64,000 bases of DNA from Eopsaltria australis (taxonomy: Eukaryota > Chordata > Aves > Passeriformes > Petroicidae). Below are positions 50,702 to 63,000 of the stretch, in pieces. The stretch spans positions 2,287,001 through 2,351,000 of the forward strand of contig JAVTVJ010000296.1 in assembly GCA_034509425.1 (NCBI GenBank), written 5' to 3'. The notes beneath the pieces were generated by a model. That model had not been told where the DNA came from. It saw nothing but the letters and a program-made list of their open reading frames with translations, and made no database searches. Positions within the stretch are counted from its first letter, which is position 1. Every line of letters begins with the position of its first letter. Position numbers and translations under genes: made by a program.

Positions 50702-50731
<30 letters not shown>
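50701..50731 (+). repeat. (AAT)n microsatellite, about 10 copies
   Basis: A perfect AAT trinucleotide run is seen directly. Confidence 0.95.
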
Positions 50732-50732
<1 letters not shown>

Positions 50733-52899
50733 CTGAAGGTCTCTAAAGGTCTCGTTCTCCAGAAAATAGGTCCTTTGGAAATGCTGCGTGTTTGTTCTGC
50801 ACTGTGTGTAGTTGTATCCAAAAAAGGTAAAAAAAGAAATAAAAACAAAGCTTATTGTGAGTAGTTCTGGACTAGAAAAAAAATTAAAGGCTTGCTTTCA
50901 CCCATAGACAAGATTTTCAGAATGAGGCGGAAATAATTCAGGAGGAATTTATAGTAAGGGGATTAATCCTCGAACGACACACAAAAATAAATTACCTGAT
51001 TTTTTTTTTTTTTTTTTTTTAGTATTTCTTATCATCCAGCAGCCTCGTTGTGCTTTCTCCTTGAAAGAAATGCCACCTGTTAGATCACCAAAATATGGAT
51101 TTATCTCCTGGTCTTTGGAAAAAACAAACCCACTCAGTTTTGCTCTTCAGAGATCAATTCAGTATTGAGTGTCTTTGCACTTAACTCTGCTCTGTCTGTA
51201 AACTGGCACATCTAAAAAGTGTCACACTTACATGAATATGATTCCTCTGCTAAAATCACTGCAATCCTATGCTATAAATGCTTCTGCTATTAAATTCCAA
51301 GAATTTAGGGGATGCCTAGGCTGGGAGGCTGGAATTGCCTCCCTGGTTTTATCACTGACCTGCCCAGTTAGCCAGGACGCTTCTCTCAGGTTTAGTGTCT
51401 AATTCCCTACATTTTGCCTGTTTTACCTGTAGGGATCACACAGTCCCTGAGGATCTCTATGCCCCAGGCTCCACTGGGGCCAAAAATCCCTGTCCATAAG
51501 ATAATCAGCAACTGCACATCTCATTATAGGTGTGTGTGCTTGCTCCTTCAGCAGAGAGACAAGGGAAAGGGAAAGGTGCAGGTGCCCTTCCACGGTTGTG
51601 CAAGAGGAAACAGGCAAAGAGACATCCAGAGTCACCCTTGGAATCCATCCTTCGTGACAACTGTGCTGGGCAGGGCTGTGATTCAGAGCTTTTCACTCCA
51701 ATCCTTAACAGACACAAAGACACATCACAGCAACTTCTCACGATGATCAGCCTTGAGGGGGAAAATCTGTTTCGTGCCTACAAAACATTTTCTCTAGCAA
51801 TCACATAAAGCAATTATTCAGGATTTCATCCTTTTCAAGCCATCTCTTTCCTCCTTCCACTTTTCTTCTTTGCCCAGCACATGAGAATCACCAGATTATC
51901 AACACAGAACACCACCAGAGACCCTCTTAAATCCGTGGCAAATGAGTGTCCTGACTTTCAAGACCCTGCAGCTGTCCCTGCTGATCCTGCTTAGTCTAAG
52001 GCAAAGGCCTCCATGAAGCTCCTCTGCTCCCCTTTTAAATACTGGCTTGAACTTTGGGACCTTTGGGCCATGGGCTGGGTATTTGTCTTTGTCCTTGGCA
52101 CTGGGGGTGCAGAGCAGAGGAGCTGCTGGCACACTGCTGACCTCGGTTTTGAATTCTGTGCCCATGAGAACAGGAACCTGGCCCATTCTGTTTCTGAGGT
52201 GATGCCATCCCAAATCCAGGCTTTGGTTCTCCTACCATCTATTTTTTTTTTCACAATAAGGATTTCAGGCTGTGAACTCCCACAATCTCAGTTGCCATGC
52301 AAACTGGGTCCTTCTCATCCTCCCAAGAATAGAAACTTCCACCTGTAGCACTCAATTAGCTTTCAGATGCCTGATCACATCAACACAGGCTTTTCTCACA
52401 GCCCCATTACTTTAACATTTGCTTTACAAGTGGTAAGCAATGCCACTTCTGTAGCTATGCAGGCTCTTGCACCCCAAAGTAGCAGGGCACTAATGTGCCA
52501 TTACTATAATTAAGAAATACAGGACGATTCAGTGGCAAAAAGAGAAGAAAAAAAAAAACAACAGACAGAAAGACAGAGAAGCCCCCTGCAACATAATTGG
52601 TCACTGCTATGAATCTTTACTCAGGGGACAGATAGCACGACCAGAGGTAATAGCTTACACACGTATTCTTGAGCTGTGCAATAGATGGAAAAGTGTCCCA
52701 GATGGATTGGGCAGGGGCTTAGTTCCGGGATTATGATGAGACAGTGGGTAATTATTGAGTGGCATTGCCTCAGCGCTGATTATATCTGCAAGCTTGTTCC
52801 TTTCCTTCAGAGGAAAGCATTGATAAAGATAAACCATGCTGCTCTATGTCCTTCATGTAGCACAAAACAACACATTTCAATCTAACAGGATCAGGTCTC
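50732..52899. other. Gene desert
   Basis: A 22-base T-run lies at about 51000-51020. No gene or CR1 is recognised, and open frames at 51400-52350 overlap on both strands without conserved features. Confidence 0.35.
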
Positions 52900-53180
52900 C
52901 ACTTTGATCACAATCTGTTACCTAGATGTCTTTGCAAATTAATCAGCCCTGCTTGTTTAGCTCCAGTCAGTTTGTACTGCTAAATTAATAAATGTACTAG
53001 GAGCAACAGAATACATAATTAAATTCTACAGTTTAATCTCCACATAATAATTTTGACCTTAGTCTGGGGCCTCTGTTATAGCCAGCAACACATTGAATAG
53101 AGGCAGACCTTGCAATGCAGCTTACACTAACAATCTACCTTGAATGATTACGCAGGGGCACCGCAATCAAGAGCTACGAA
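52900..53180. promoter_or_regulatory. Candidate conserved AT-rich element
   Basis: The block contains CTTTGATCACAATC, GCAAATTAATCAGC, CTGCTAAATTAATAAATG, CATAATTAAATTC, CAGTTTAATCTCC, ACTAACAATC and GAATGATTACGC. Homeodomain, OTX-like (TAATC) and SOX-like sites are crowded into 280 bases of unique DNA, 39 kb 3' of OTX2. Confidence 0.38.
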
Positions 53181-55091
53181 AATCAGAGGAAATTAGGAAA
53201 ACAAAATTGTGGCCACAGCTTCTGCCTATAGAAAAAAAGAAAGGGAGCTAATGCAGCACAAGGGCACACCTGCCTCAAAAATTAGAGAAAAATGATCTGC
53301 CTTGGTTTGGTTAACCAGAAACAGTCATTTTGTATTTCCAGTATCTGCATCAAATGCAACACAGAAGAGCAGAGGATGGCTTATGTTCTTCCCAGGAACA
53401 CTTCCAGACTTTTGGGAGAAGAACAGGTCGTGCCATGGAAGAGTTTTCTGTGCTGGCCTTACCAAAGGCAACACCACTGATTTATCATAGCTGTTCAATA
53501 TATCGGTATTTAGTGAACACCTCTCTTCCATATTATATACAATTTATATTTAAAACTGTTCTCTTCCCACTTGGGAAGTCAGGAGCTGTTCCATGAATTT
53601 TCCACATCTGCATCAGCTGCAAAATACCCAAAAAAAAAGATCAGAGATGTCAGAGATTGTTCCAGTAACAGAGAGAGATACCTGGTGAACACTCTGCTCA
53701 CAAAACTCCACGAGGAAGGGGCAGAGGGGCCAAGGGAGCTTCACCTTTAACTTGCAGTCTGCAAAGGTTGTGCTCTAAGGGGCTCACAAAATAACCCCTA
53801 AAATGGGAGCTGTAGGCTAAATGTCAGTGCTGAAGGCTCTGCATCCCCACTGCACCTTCATGAGCATCCATAATCACTGGCTGAGCAGATCCATCCTCCT
53901 CTGCCTTCCCTGTGGACGGAGCAGTTCATGGGCACGTGTTCATCCACACTACTGACAACCAGCACAACCAGCCAGACATCCTCATACTCGGCTCCTCTGC
54001 GAGCTCAGGACCTTCCCAGGAGGTTTCTGACCTCCCCAAAAATTGTGTCTTGCTCATGTACAAGCAAGTAGAGACCTACATGGAAAATGTGGATCAGAGT
54101 TCCCACTGTGTGGCACAAATGTTGTTTTAAATCTGTACATTCTCAGGCTTTGCTGTGAGTGTTGTTTTCTGGCTGCAGCACCTTCAACATAGGAGGCTCT
54201 AACATAAAAAGACAGAAGTGAAGAACCAGTAAATGCTAAAGCTTGATTCAAAACCAGCCTAAATCACTGAGATCCATTGGTTTTGGGGCCAGAAGACTGG
54301 AGGCACCAATGACCTAATGGGTCTCCTGGGGTACAGAGCCCTGTTGTGAATAATAAACTAAAACATTTGTTTCAAAAAACAAGAAATTGAAGAAATAAAA
54401 CCAGAACAACAAGGAAAACATCTGGTAGTAATGGTTATTATGCATTTCCTTTAAAATATTTAGATTAAAATCCACCTAGCTGCCTTAAAGCTTTGTGATT
54501 GGAGATAGCATCAGGAGCTTTAAAAGCAGTTTGGCAGACAACATTTAGCAGAGCACATGAGCAGTAAAACATCTGATGGAGCTTGGACTCTGCCTAAGAC
54601 CTTGACTGTGGTTGCTGGCACTAGAATCCTTCAAAGAACTGAAGGAAAATTGTGCTATTATTTATACAACTGAAAACAAATTCAGTGCTATAGGTCCAAG
54701 TGTGAGCGATATTAAGAGAATTTAAAATAATTTGACTTTGGTGGTCAAACTCTCAAATTATGTTCAATAATGGCATGGGACAACACAGATTCACAGATCG
54801 CAGTGGATGCTCCTCTTGGACAGGCAAGTTCCCTCCTGTAAGCTCTGTAAAGTCTCTGTGCACTCACAGGAACACAGCTGTGGCCAGAAATGCATTACAG
54901 GAACATATTTTGACTCAAAATTTATGGTGCAAGTCTGTTTAGCATTCAGCTCATTGTCCTTCTCCAGTAGGAACCAAGGTTTAGATGTGACTCACTGCAG
55001 AATGGAGTGAATGGGTGAACTGGAAACTGGTTGGGTCAGATAAAGTTTCTAGAAGTTCTCAGCCCGTAAGAATGAATAAAATAAAATTAAT
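53181..55091. other. Gene desert
   Basis: No gene or named repeat is recognised. The stretch 54360-54560 is AT-rich, with ATTTAGATTAAAATCC containing a TAAAATCC string near 54463. Confidence 0.35.
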
Positions 55092-55343
55092 CATAAAATC
55101 ATAGAATCCTTTAGGTTGGAAAAACCCTCTAAGACCACCAAGTCCAACAACTCCCCCAGCACTGCCACGGCCACCACTAACTCATGTCCCCAGGTGCCAC
55201 ATCCACATCTTTTAAATCCTCCCAGAAATGATGGCTCCACCACGGCCCTGTGCCAGTGCTTGGCAACTCTTTTGGTGAAGAAATATTTCCTAATCTCCAA
55301 TCTAAACTTCCCCTGGCACAACTTGAGGCTATTTCTTCCTGCA
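55092..55343 (-). mobile_element. CR1 LINE 3' part, older subfamily
   Basis: ATCATAGAATCCTTTAGGTTGG, CCCTCTAAGACCACCAAGTCC, GATGGCTCCACCACG, TGGTGAAGAAATATTTCCTAA and CCCCTGGCACAACTTGAGGC are the complement of a CR1 subfamily distinct from the copies at 24901 and 45318; it resembles those at 62735 and 63292. Confidence 0.93.
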
Positions 55344-55809
55344 AAAAAGAAGAATCACGAAGCATGAGAAATGGCAAGAAAACCTGCTGAAAAACAGAAA
55401 ACCAGACAAAATCACTGCCACTAAGCACCTAGGACAAAGCTTGTCCCTCCTGCATGGGACTAGGGGAATAATCCTCCACAATAGCTGCAGTCTCTGTGAA
55501 GAATTTGGATAGATGGATGCATGGAGTGAGTTATGGCCTAGCACAGAGGGCCTCATGAGCAAACACAGATGTCCAAAATGGAGATGTCTCTCTCCAAGCT
55601 ATTTATCTGCAGCTCCTGTCAATAAATGGAGTGTGAGAGAGAGAGAGAGAGAGGCACTTCTGCAATCTGATTCTTCTGATGTCCACCTCAGTCACCAAAG
55701 CTTAGCTGATTCTTGTGTCTCGATCCTGGCTTGTTGCCTGGCAAATCCACACTGTTCCCTGTGGCAGCTCTCCCAGACCACTGTCCCCAGGTGCTGCATG
55801 CCAGGGAGA
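55344..55809. other. Spacer between two CR1 copies, with a GA run
   Basis: Unique sequence contains a GA dinucleotide run at about 55635-55653. Nothing else is recognised. Confidence 0.5.
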
Positions 55810-56392
55810 TCACAGAGAATCACAGAGAATCTCAGAGAATCACAGAATCACATAGAATTAGTTGGGTTGGAAAAATGGCTCTGAGATCATCGAGCCCAAC
55901 CAATGCCTGACCACCAATTTTGTCACCCAGACCATGGCACGGAGGGCCATGTCCAGCCTTTCCTTAAACACCTCCAGGGATGGTGATGCCACCACCTCCC
56001 TGGGCAGTGTATTCCAATGTCTAATCATTCTTTCTGTGAAGAATTTCTTCCTAATATTCGACCTAATCATCCCCTGGCACACCTTAAGACTGTGTCCTCT
56101 CATCCTGCCCCTTGTTCTCTGGGAGCAGAGCCTGATCCCTCCTGGCTGCACCCAGGGAGTTGTGCAGAGACAGACGGTCCCCCCTGAGCCTCCTTTGCTC
56201 CAGGCTGAGCCATTCCTGGTGCTCCAGACCCTTTCCCCACTGTGTTCCCTTCTCTGGACACTCTCCAGCCCCTCAATGTCCTTCCTGAACTGAGATCTCA
56301 GAGCTGGACACAGCACCCAAAGGTGTGGCCTCAGCACTGCCCAGCTCAGGGGAAGGATCCTTTCCCTGGTCCTGCTGCCACACTATGCCTGA
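55810..56392 (-). mobile_element. CR1 LINE, about 580-base 3' part, with an expanded terminal repeat
   Basis: The 3' tail is expanded to four irregular CACAGAGAAT-type units (55810-55852), followed in complement by GGTTGGAAAAATGGCTCTGAG, TCCTTAAACACCTCCAGGGA, GTGAAGAATTTCTTCCTAAT, TGCCCCTTGTTCTCTGGGAG, CTCCAGCCCCTCAATGTCC and TTTCCCTGGTCCTGCTGCCA. It is the longest CR1 copy in the window and spans the end of ORF2 and the 3'UTR. It is inactive. Confidence 0.95.
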
Positions 56393-57820
56393 TTTGAGGA
56401 AGGAGAGGGACTGAAATCTGATGACTCCATATCTGAATTGCTCCTCTGCAGAGAGACCTATTGATGGTAAATTCGTGTGGTGGCTCCTGCATCCCTGATC
56501 TCACAGCCTGATCACCACACAGCTCTCAAAACATTTCCCCCATCACTCAGTGGTTCTCCTGTGTTCTTCAAGGCTGGATATTGGCATGATAAATGAGGCA
56601 AAAAGCAGTATTGAACTAAATTAACATTATTTACAGCCCTTCATACTGCAGAAAAGCATAAATCACCCTAAAATAGCCATGTCTCAGGTCTTTTGGCACA
56701 TGTCTGTAGCACAATCAAATTCAGTATTTAACACAATGTGCCATTTTTTATGTGTGCTCTGTGTACATGTAATAATCACAGAGATAAATGCAATAATCAG
56801 GGAATATTCTGAGTTGGAACCACAAGGATCATAATTTATCTTATTTATTAAAACATTATGCACTATTGGCGGGTGGTCAGACTTAGTTTTAAAGCTTGGT
56901 TTTAAACATCTATAAAAACAGCACCCATGCAACTAATTTATTTATAGCTTACAGTTTATATTTGCAATTATTACTAAGCAGAAGCAAAGCACATTCAATT
57001 TAAATGTTTACATTTTTTTAAAAAAAGGGAGAAGGAATGAAAAAACAGAGTTAGGAAGAAAATTTAGTATTCCTAAAGAATAAATAGACTTCCAACACTG
57101 AAAGGACAATTCAAGCAATCAGCCCTGTTCACCATTTATATCAATTATAAACTTAAAGATCAACCAGAATATGGAAATCTCTGGAGGCCAGGGGTATTAA
57201 AAATATTATGCAGAATTGTCAGGCACTATTCTTAAAAAATAAACTCCAAACCTGTGCGTAATGTGGGAGCAGATAAGCATTTGCAGTCAGGTTGTTGATC
57301 CAAAGAGAGTAATTAAAGAAGGTGAGGTCTAAACTTGTCAAAGTCATTTTGCCCTACTTTCCTATTTATAGGTTTCAAAATGGAAAAAGCCTTCAAAAGG
57401 ATTTGCATCCTAGCTTCCCTCTGTAAGATCCTTCTGCAAGAGATTTGAGAATTAGCTGCTGTGCCTGCAGTATATTAAAATCTTTGACAGCCATCCACTT
57501 GGGGAATCCCTGGGAAAAAAAAAAGAAACAACACAAAAAAAATAATAACCACCTCACTTTGCTTCAAAAGGTTCACAGTATCACTTGAAAGTGGAGAATA
57601 AATCAGAATTGTTCCTGAGGTTTTTCCATCCCGGGGGCTCCTGCAGAGGGAAGGGTGTGTGGAAGTGCAGCCTCCCGCACCTTGTCCTGCTGCTCACCTG
57701 CTCTAAAGGTGTGTCCCTGGCCCTGGGCCAGCAGGGAGGAGAGAGAAGGGCCACTTCCTTCTGTCTCAGCGTGGCTTGGTTGGATAAGGAATAGATCCAG
57801 TGATCTTTCCAATCTCAGCA
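56393..57820. other. Gene desert
   Basis: The AT-rich part 56600-57180 holds scattered homeodomain-type strings. No gene or CR1 is recognised. Confidence 0.35.
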
Positions 57821-57911
57821 TCACAGAATCCCAGAATGGTTTGGGTTGGAAGGGACCCGTCTCATCCCATCCCCTTCCACGATCCCTGGTTGCCCCAAGC
57901 CCCATCCAACC
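57821..57911 (-). mobile_element. CR1 LINE 3'-end fragment
   Basis: ATCACAGAATCCCAGAATGG, TTGGGTTGGAAGGGACC, TTCCACGATCCCTGGTTGC and CAAGCCCCATCCAACC are CR1 blocks in complement. The segment between GGGACC and TTCCAC is shortened. Confidence 0.9.
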
Positions 57912-58096
57912 AACACAGAAGTGCTGTATAAAAACTAAAATAGAAGTTCCAAACATCTCTCGCAGAAATTCGCTTGAAAAGACAAGACAGTGTTGGGGTT
58001 CTGCTCTGTTAAAGACAAAACATTGTTTGGGTGAAATCTCCTCAACGTTTTCCTGCACCAATAAATTTTAAACCTTCTTTAAACTCAAGGCTCTGC

Positions 58097-58126
58097 AAGA
58101 CAATCTGGTGACATACCAGTGGTAAT
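58097..58126 (+). repeat. Copy 1 of a 30-base direct repeat
   Basis: It matches 59752-59781 at 28 of 30 positions in direct orientation, and similarity extends about nine bases to the left (AGGCTCTGC against AGGCTGTGG). Family unknown. Confidence 0.8.
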
Positions 58127-59751
58127 GTGTTGAAATGTGTTGACAGAAATGTTTTCCATGAAAAAGAAAACAAGTTTTTAACCATGAAAGCTGAAAAAAA
58201 ATTGACATTTTTGTCATTCAATATTTTTGACAAAACCACCTTGAAAAAATTCAAACTGCAATCCTGACTAGAAAAAAAAGAAAGAAACCACTTCAGTGCA
58301 AATTGTTCAACTGCTACATTCTCAGCTATGAAAAACTTGCTTTAAATGGACACTTTAAACATCGAGTTTTCCACTTATCACAGAAAATGAAGTTTTCTTT
58401 GAGCAGGTCTCAAATAAACGAGGTTTGGGCTTTTTAAAATTGACAACTGAGCCTGGCTTTGCCCTGTGACTTTGCAGCTAAAGGCAACCTCTGGCTCCAA
58501 ACATATTCTTATGTCTTGTAGGCAAATGAGGAAATATTCAGTGGACAGGCAGGTGTGTGCTGTGGGGGACACCACGTTCTCACAAAATACAACTCCTCCC
58601 TTCCACTTATCTCAGCTCCAGGCCATGAAAAAGCAGGGAGTTATCAAATTCCAACATCACAGCTCTGCAAGCAGATAAAGAGCACAGCTGAAGTGACGAA
58701 AATTAAAATATTTTGGGCAAGCCAAAGGAAAAGAAAAAAAAAAAGCTGACTCATTTTCTAAACAGTTCCAGTTATTTGGAAAAAATAAGTCAGTGAATGG
58801 TTTTGTTTCTCTCTTGTTCATTCACTCAGATTTCCCAGCTATCATTATGAAGTTTGGGTGTTTCTCATGACAAGGATTAAAGGTGAGCTGACATGGGCAA
58901 ATGTCATGAAAGAAACTGCTTCTTCTGCCTTGGCACTTTACAATCCTGAGAGACAAGCACTGCTTAAGGAAATGTGCTTTTTATGCCCACAGTGATCCTG
59001 CTGGAGAAAACATCAGTGGAAAGTGTCATTTAGATAATTAAAAGTGAGAACTAGCAGAAGCAGCATCCAGAAACACACAAAAAAATATAAATTTTGCCCG
59101 GGGGCCTCTTCTGTTATTCTGCTTGTGATTTTGTGGACCAGATTTTTAGCTGAGTAACACGATGCAAGTCCACCCACAGCCAAGAGTAAGCTGGTTTGCA
59201 ACAGCTGAACACTTAGTCCACCAGCTTTATGGCATTTTAAACTCCTCCTTTGAATTCTCCCATTTTTTCCACTGCTATCACCCTTCCAAGAGAGCATTCA
59301 TCCCACAACACCTTATCTACAAAGGGCTCTGCAGAAGATATGACCCTTGAATGCTGGCTGGGATGGATTGGGAGGAAAGGCTGGGCTGCCTTGCTACCCT
59401 TAAACTGGTTTAGCTATTTTATTTTTTCTTCCTTGAATCATAGCCTAAATTATCAGAGAGGAAAAACCAATGTTTTAGAAATGCAAAACCCACTCTCTGC
59501 TATGAATTGATGCCTCTAACAGGAGACGTCTCCCCAAAACCAGTCTCTTAGATTTGAGGTTTAAATAAGCCTTCAAATGACATCTCATTTGCTGCTTCTG
59601 CATGGCTCCCACCACCTCCTCACCTGTTTGCAGAGGTGCAGAGCCACCGACTCTGCCAGGGTGCCACATCCCCGAGATTTGGCCCATAAACACAGCACTT
59701 TTTACCCCAAAAATACCACAGGCACCCCGACTCGGGAGCCCGAGGCTGTGG

Positions 59752-59781
59752 AAGACAATCCAGTGACATACCAGTGGTAAT
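59752..59781 (+). repeat. Copy 2 of a 30-base direct repeat
   Basis: Partner of 58097-58126, 1655 bases downstream. Sequence diverges just to the right of the shared core, so each copy is probably a remnant of a longer dispersed repeat or a small duplicated element. Confidence 0.8.
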
Positions 59782-60590
59782 TGTTCTGACAAGGACCCTC
59801 TGAGCAGTGTCACTGGAGGTGACAGTCACTGGCAGTCTCCAGCTTAGCAGCAAGGTCACCGGGGAAAGGCAGTTTCCACTAATGCTGTCAGGCAGAGCAA
59901 TTGTGGGCAAATCTTTCTGTTCCCGAGTGACCACCACCAGCCTGGAGGGCAAGAGATGGCAGGAGGAACGGCTGATAAAGCACGACGCTTAAAAACGTCT
60001 GGTTTTCCTAATAAAATGATTTAAAAAAAAAAAGAAAAAGGCACGAAATTAGGAGAAAGGGGTTGCTTCTGTAGCATCTCTGGTAAACTGGCAAATCCCT
60101 GGGCCTGGGGGGCCTCTGTGGAAGCAAGTGGGACCTGGATGGAGCCCCACCTCCATCCCCATGCCCTGCCCTTGCCCCCCGAAGCCAAATTCAGAACTCC
60201 TGACCCCTTGCAAGTGAATAGGTGGGGGAAATGGCCAGTTCTCTGTTCAGGGAGCTCAGCACAACCCCCTGCCCAGGGCACAGAGTTCCCCTCCTCTGCT
60301 CACGCAGGAATTCGGGTCTGCCTCCCACCGCAGCAGCCGTATGGGTGCCAATGTTAAAGAGACATTCATTTGGAAAGAGGATGCTCTGCAAACTGATATG
60401 CAAATAAAAGCCATCAGCAAAGAGATGCAGCAGGCAAGAATGGGGGCTCGCACAGGCATTGTGTGCTCTCCCAGTTCAGCATTTCCCTGACCTGACCTTC
60501 CCTGGAGGTACCACTTTGCCCAACAGGTGATGTTCGACTCGGTGGTCGCGGAGGTGACAATGTGCCAGGAATGGGAAATTCATATCATTT

Positions 60591-60910
60591 GTATTCCTTT
60601 TCCTCTGCTATTCTGAGGGTTGAAAGGGCCACCATTTTAAATTTAATTTACAGGGTATACCGTCTATCTGTTGGAAACACGAGGAAGCAGACCTTGTCCT
60701 AGTATTTATCAGACACATGCCGCCCATCTGCTTGAGCTGGGTCGAGGAGGATTTGCTGTTAATCCTTCAGACCCATCTGCAGGGGGTTCAAAATGCTGAC
60801 CAGAAAGCTAGACAAGATGAGGTTTATTTAATTAAAAAAACTGCTCCGGAGGTTACTGGAAATCACTCTGAAGAAGAAATAGCTTTTGATCATGTCACTT
60901 CTAGGGGAAG
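60591..60910. promoter_or_regulatory. Candidate conserved enhancer block with an OTX-type site
   Basis: The unique sequence contains TAATCC (60760-60765, an exact bicoid/OTX site), TTTAAATTTAATTTAC, TTTATTTAATTAAAA, a CATCTG E-box and retained CpGs (ATACCGTC, ACACGAGG, GGGTCGAGG, CTCCGGAGG). It lies 47 kb 3' of OTX2 and could mediate autoregulation. Confidence 0.42.
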
Positions 60911-61185
60911 GCAGGAGGGGAAGGGGGGGGGATGGGGGAGGCAGGCAGAGTTTTGCATCAAAATAACGCCGCGGCTATCGGTAAATAAATAAAATGAGAG
61001 AGCTGCACCAAATAAACCCGTCCCCATGAGGGGATGTTTCTATCTACCTGTTACATCAAATGCAGGGAAAAAAACTAAGCCCCCACTGCAGCTTGGATGT
61101 TTCGCCACCACATTGCAGGGTTTGGCCTCTAATCTGGGCGAAGTATGAAAGGCAGAAATTGGGTTACTCGTGCACGCACACACTC

Positions 61186-61224
<39 letters not shown>

Positions 61225-61369
61225 CACTCACTAATCTGCAGGTTTGTTTGTGTGGGGACGAAAAGGAGGCACACACAACCTCGAAAACAACCCCAAAACC
61301 TGCAGCACTTTAAAGCCTGGCCTTCCTTATTTGCCTGCTTTCGGGGAGAAGCACAAGTTTCCGAAGGAG
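60911..61369. other. Spacer with a CA microsatellite
   Basis: A G-run lies near 60921-60930. Unique sequence surrounds the CA repeat. No gene. Confidence 0.4.
61189..61228 (+). repeat. (CA)n dinucleotide microsatellite
   Basis: A CA run of about 20 units carries a single G interruption near 61218. Z-DNA-prone and probably polymorphic. Confidence 0.95.
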
Positions 61370-61560
61370 ATGGTTAAAGCTGAGCTTTATTGCTTTAACG
61401 TTTAATTGCTGCTTTTCGTAATCACTGTTCAAGATCCATTTATGTGGAAGTGAGAAACAATAAAATCCCATCTCCATTTGCTCTGCTGAAAATGGACATC
61501 TGTTAGTAACAATATTAATTCTAATGAAATATTATGTACACAACTGGTTTAATGCAGTGC
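61370..61560. promoter_or_regulatory. Candidate conserved element
   Basis: GTTTAATTGCTGC, CGTAATCACTG (TAATC core), AACAATAAAATCCC, CAATATTAATTCTAATG and GGTTTAATGC are crowded in unique AT-rich DNA. No repeat signature. Confidence 0.37.
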
Positions 61561-62734
61561 TGCTGTTTGGGAGAAGTGGCTTTTTGTGGGAATAATCCTT
61601 ATTCTTCCAACTCCTGATTGTTATTTTATGGCAATATAATGCATAACAATTCTCAAAGTAGCTCAGGACAGAGAATTTGCCCCTGCCTCTCCCAGAGCTC
61701 TGTTCCTAATCAGATTCCTGAACTGGGGGTTACACAATAATTTTCTTTTTGTTTTATGTCGTTCGGGCTTTTTTATTCCTAAGCACGAACATCCTCAGGA
61801 AAAAAAAAAAAAAAAAGAAAAAAAAAAGAAAAAAAAGCAAGCAGAGGCAGAACTGAGCACCAAGGAGAACAACAGGCAGCAAATTGCAATATTCCTGACA
61901 GTAAACTGTGAAACAAGGTCTGGCATTGCTGGTCCTGTCCCCAGCACACCGGTGAAATACAGCTCCATCTAGGGACAAGGTACATCCATCCCGCAGAAAA
62001 GATGGATTTTGGGAACCAGGACCAGGAACAATGGGGAGATCTCATTCTCCTGCAGAGTGGCAAGTAAAGATTCGTGCTGCTTGGGATCAGATGGCAAGAA
62101 TTGTGCTTTGTGGCTGAAGATAACCTCTGGGCAAAGTAACCTTATCTACAGCAAATTATTCCTTAGCTTCCCATTGCAGGATTTGCTTCACCTTAGTCTG
62201 AAGCAAGTGGTGCTGGCTACTATCAGATAGAGGGGTAGAGGGATGCCTGCTTTGATTTAATAGAGAAGTTCCCATGGAAAGTGCTTGGGCAAAGTAAGAA
62301 AATCTCATCCGAGGATTGTGGAGAGAGAAATTCACTGAATTTCTTTTATTATGACCGGGTTAACCAACTATGCAGAGATTTGACCACACAGATATAAGGT
62401 CTGGGATGCTTAGCAGGACACTGAAATGGATGTTCTCTCTCCTGGATATACTGCTTCAAGTTATCTGTGAGTCTTTTGTTCCCCTGAACCTCCCAATCCA
62501 CATCTTTTTTATTGTAAACCGGGCATTTCCCGTAGTTGTTTGTTCTCAGTCATGTAAATGAGACATTAACCCTTCCTAACTCACATTCCTAAAACTCATT
62601 CCTGAGTTCACAGCCCAGGGCTGTGTGGGATCCCACACCCAGCCCTGCCAGCCCTTACTGCACAGATATCACTGCTGCTTTAATTCAATTTAATATTTTT
62701 TTCCTGCCCATTACTTCATCCCAGGCAGCACTGA
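61561..62734. other. Gene desert
   Basis: An A-rich run lies at about 61801-61838. A 16-base palindrome GTGTGGGATCCCACAC sits at 62623-62638. No gene or CR1 is recognised. Confidence 0.35.
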
Positions 62735-63000
62735 CAGAAAGAAGCATCGAATTGGCTGGGAAACACCTCCAAGATCTTCAGTCCAACCTTCGACCAAAAC
62801 CTAAATCCACTAAACCGCATTGCAAAGTGCCAAGTCTGCTCGTTTTTTGAACGGTGCCAGGGATGGTGACTCCACCACTTCCCTGGAGAGTCTGTTCCAA
62901 GGCTTAACCACTCTTTCAGTGAAGAAATTTTTCCTAACACCCAACCTGAACCTCCCCTTGGTGCAAGTTGAGGCCATTCCCCCTCGTCCTATCAAAACAG
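62735..63000 (-). mobile_element. CR1 LINE 3' part, degraded
   Basis: The terminal block is decayed (GCATCGAATTGGCTGGG). GCCAGGGATGGTGACTCCAC, TCAGTGAAGAAATTTTTCCT and AACCTCCCCTTGGTGCAAGT in complement then show a CR1 of the same subfamily as the copies at 55092 and 63292. Confidence 0.88.

Larger units (their letters stand above)
57912..60590. other. Gene desert containing a twice-occurring 30-base module
   Basis: The 30-base segments 58097-58126 and 59752-59781 differ at two positions only and share the core GTGACATACCAGTGGTAAT. The stretch is otherwise unique sequence. Short A-runs lie near 58271 and 60020-60040. No gene is supported. Confidence 0.4.

Noticed and set aside
50440..50870. 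Possible second LTR-like stretch near an AATAAA-containing segment
   Set aside because: No inverted terminal TG/CA ends or ordered TATA and poly(A) signals could be found; only vague resemblance.
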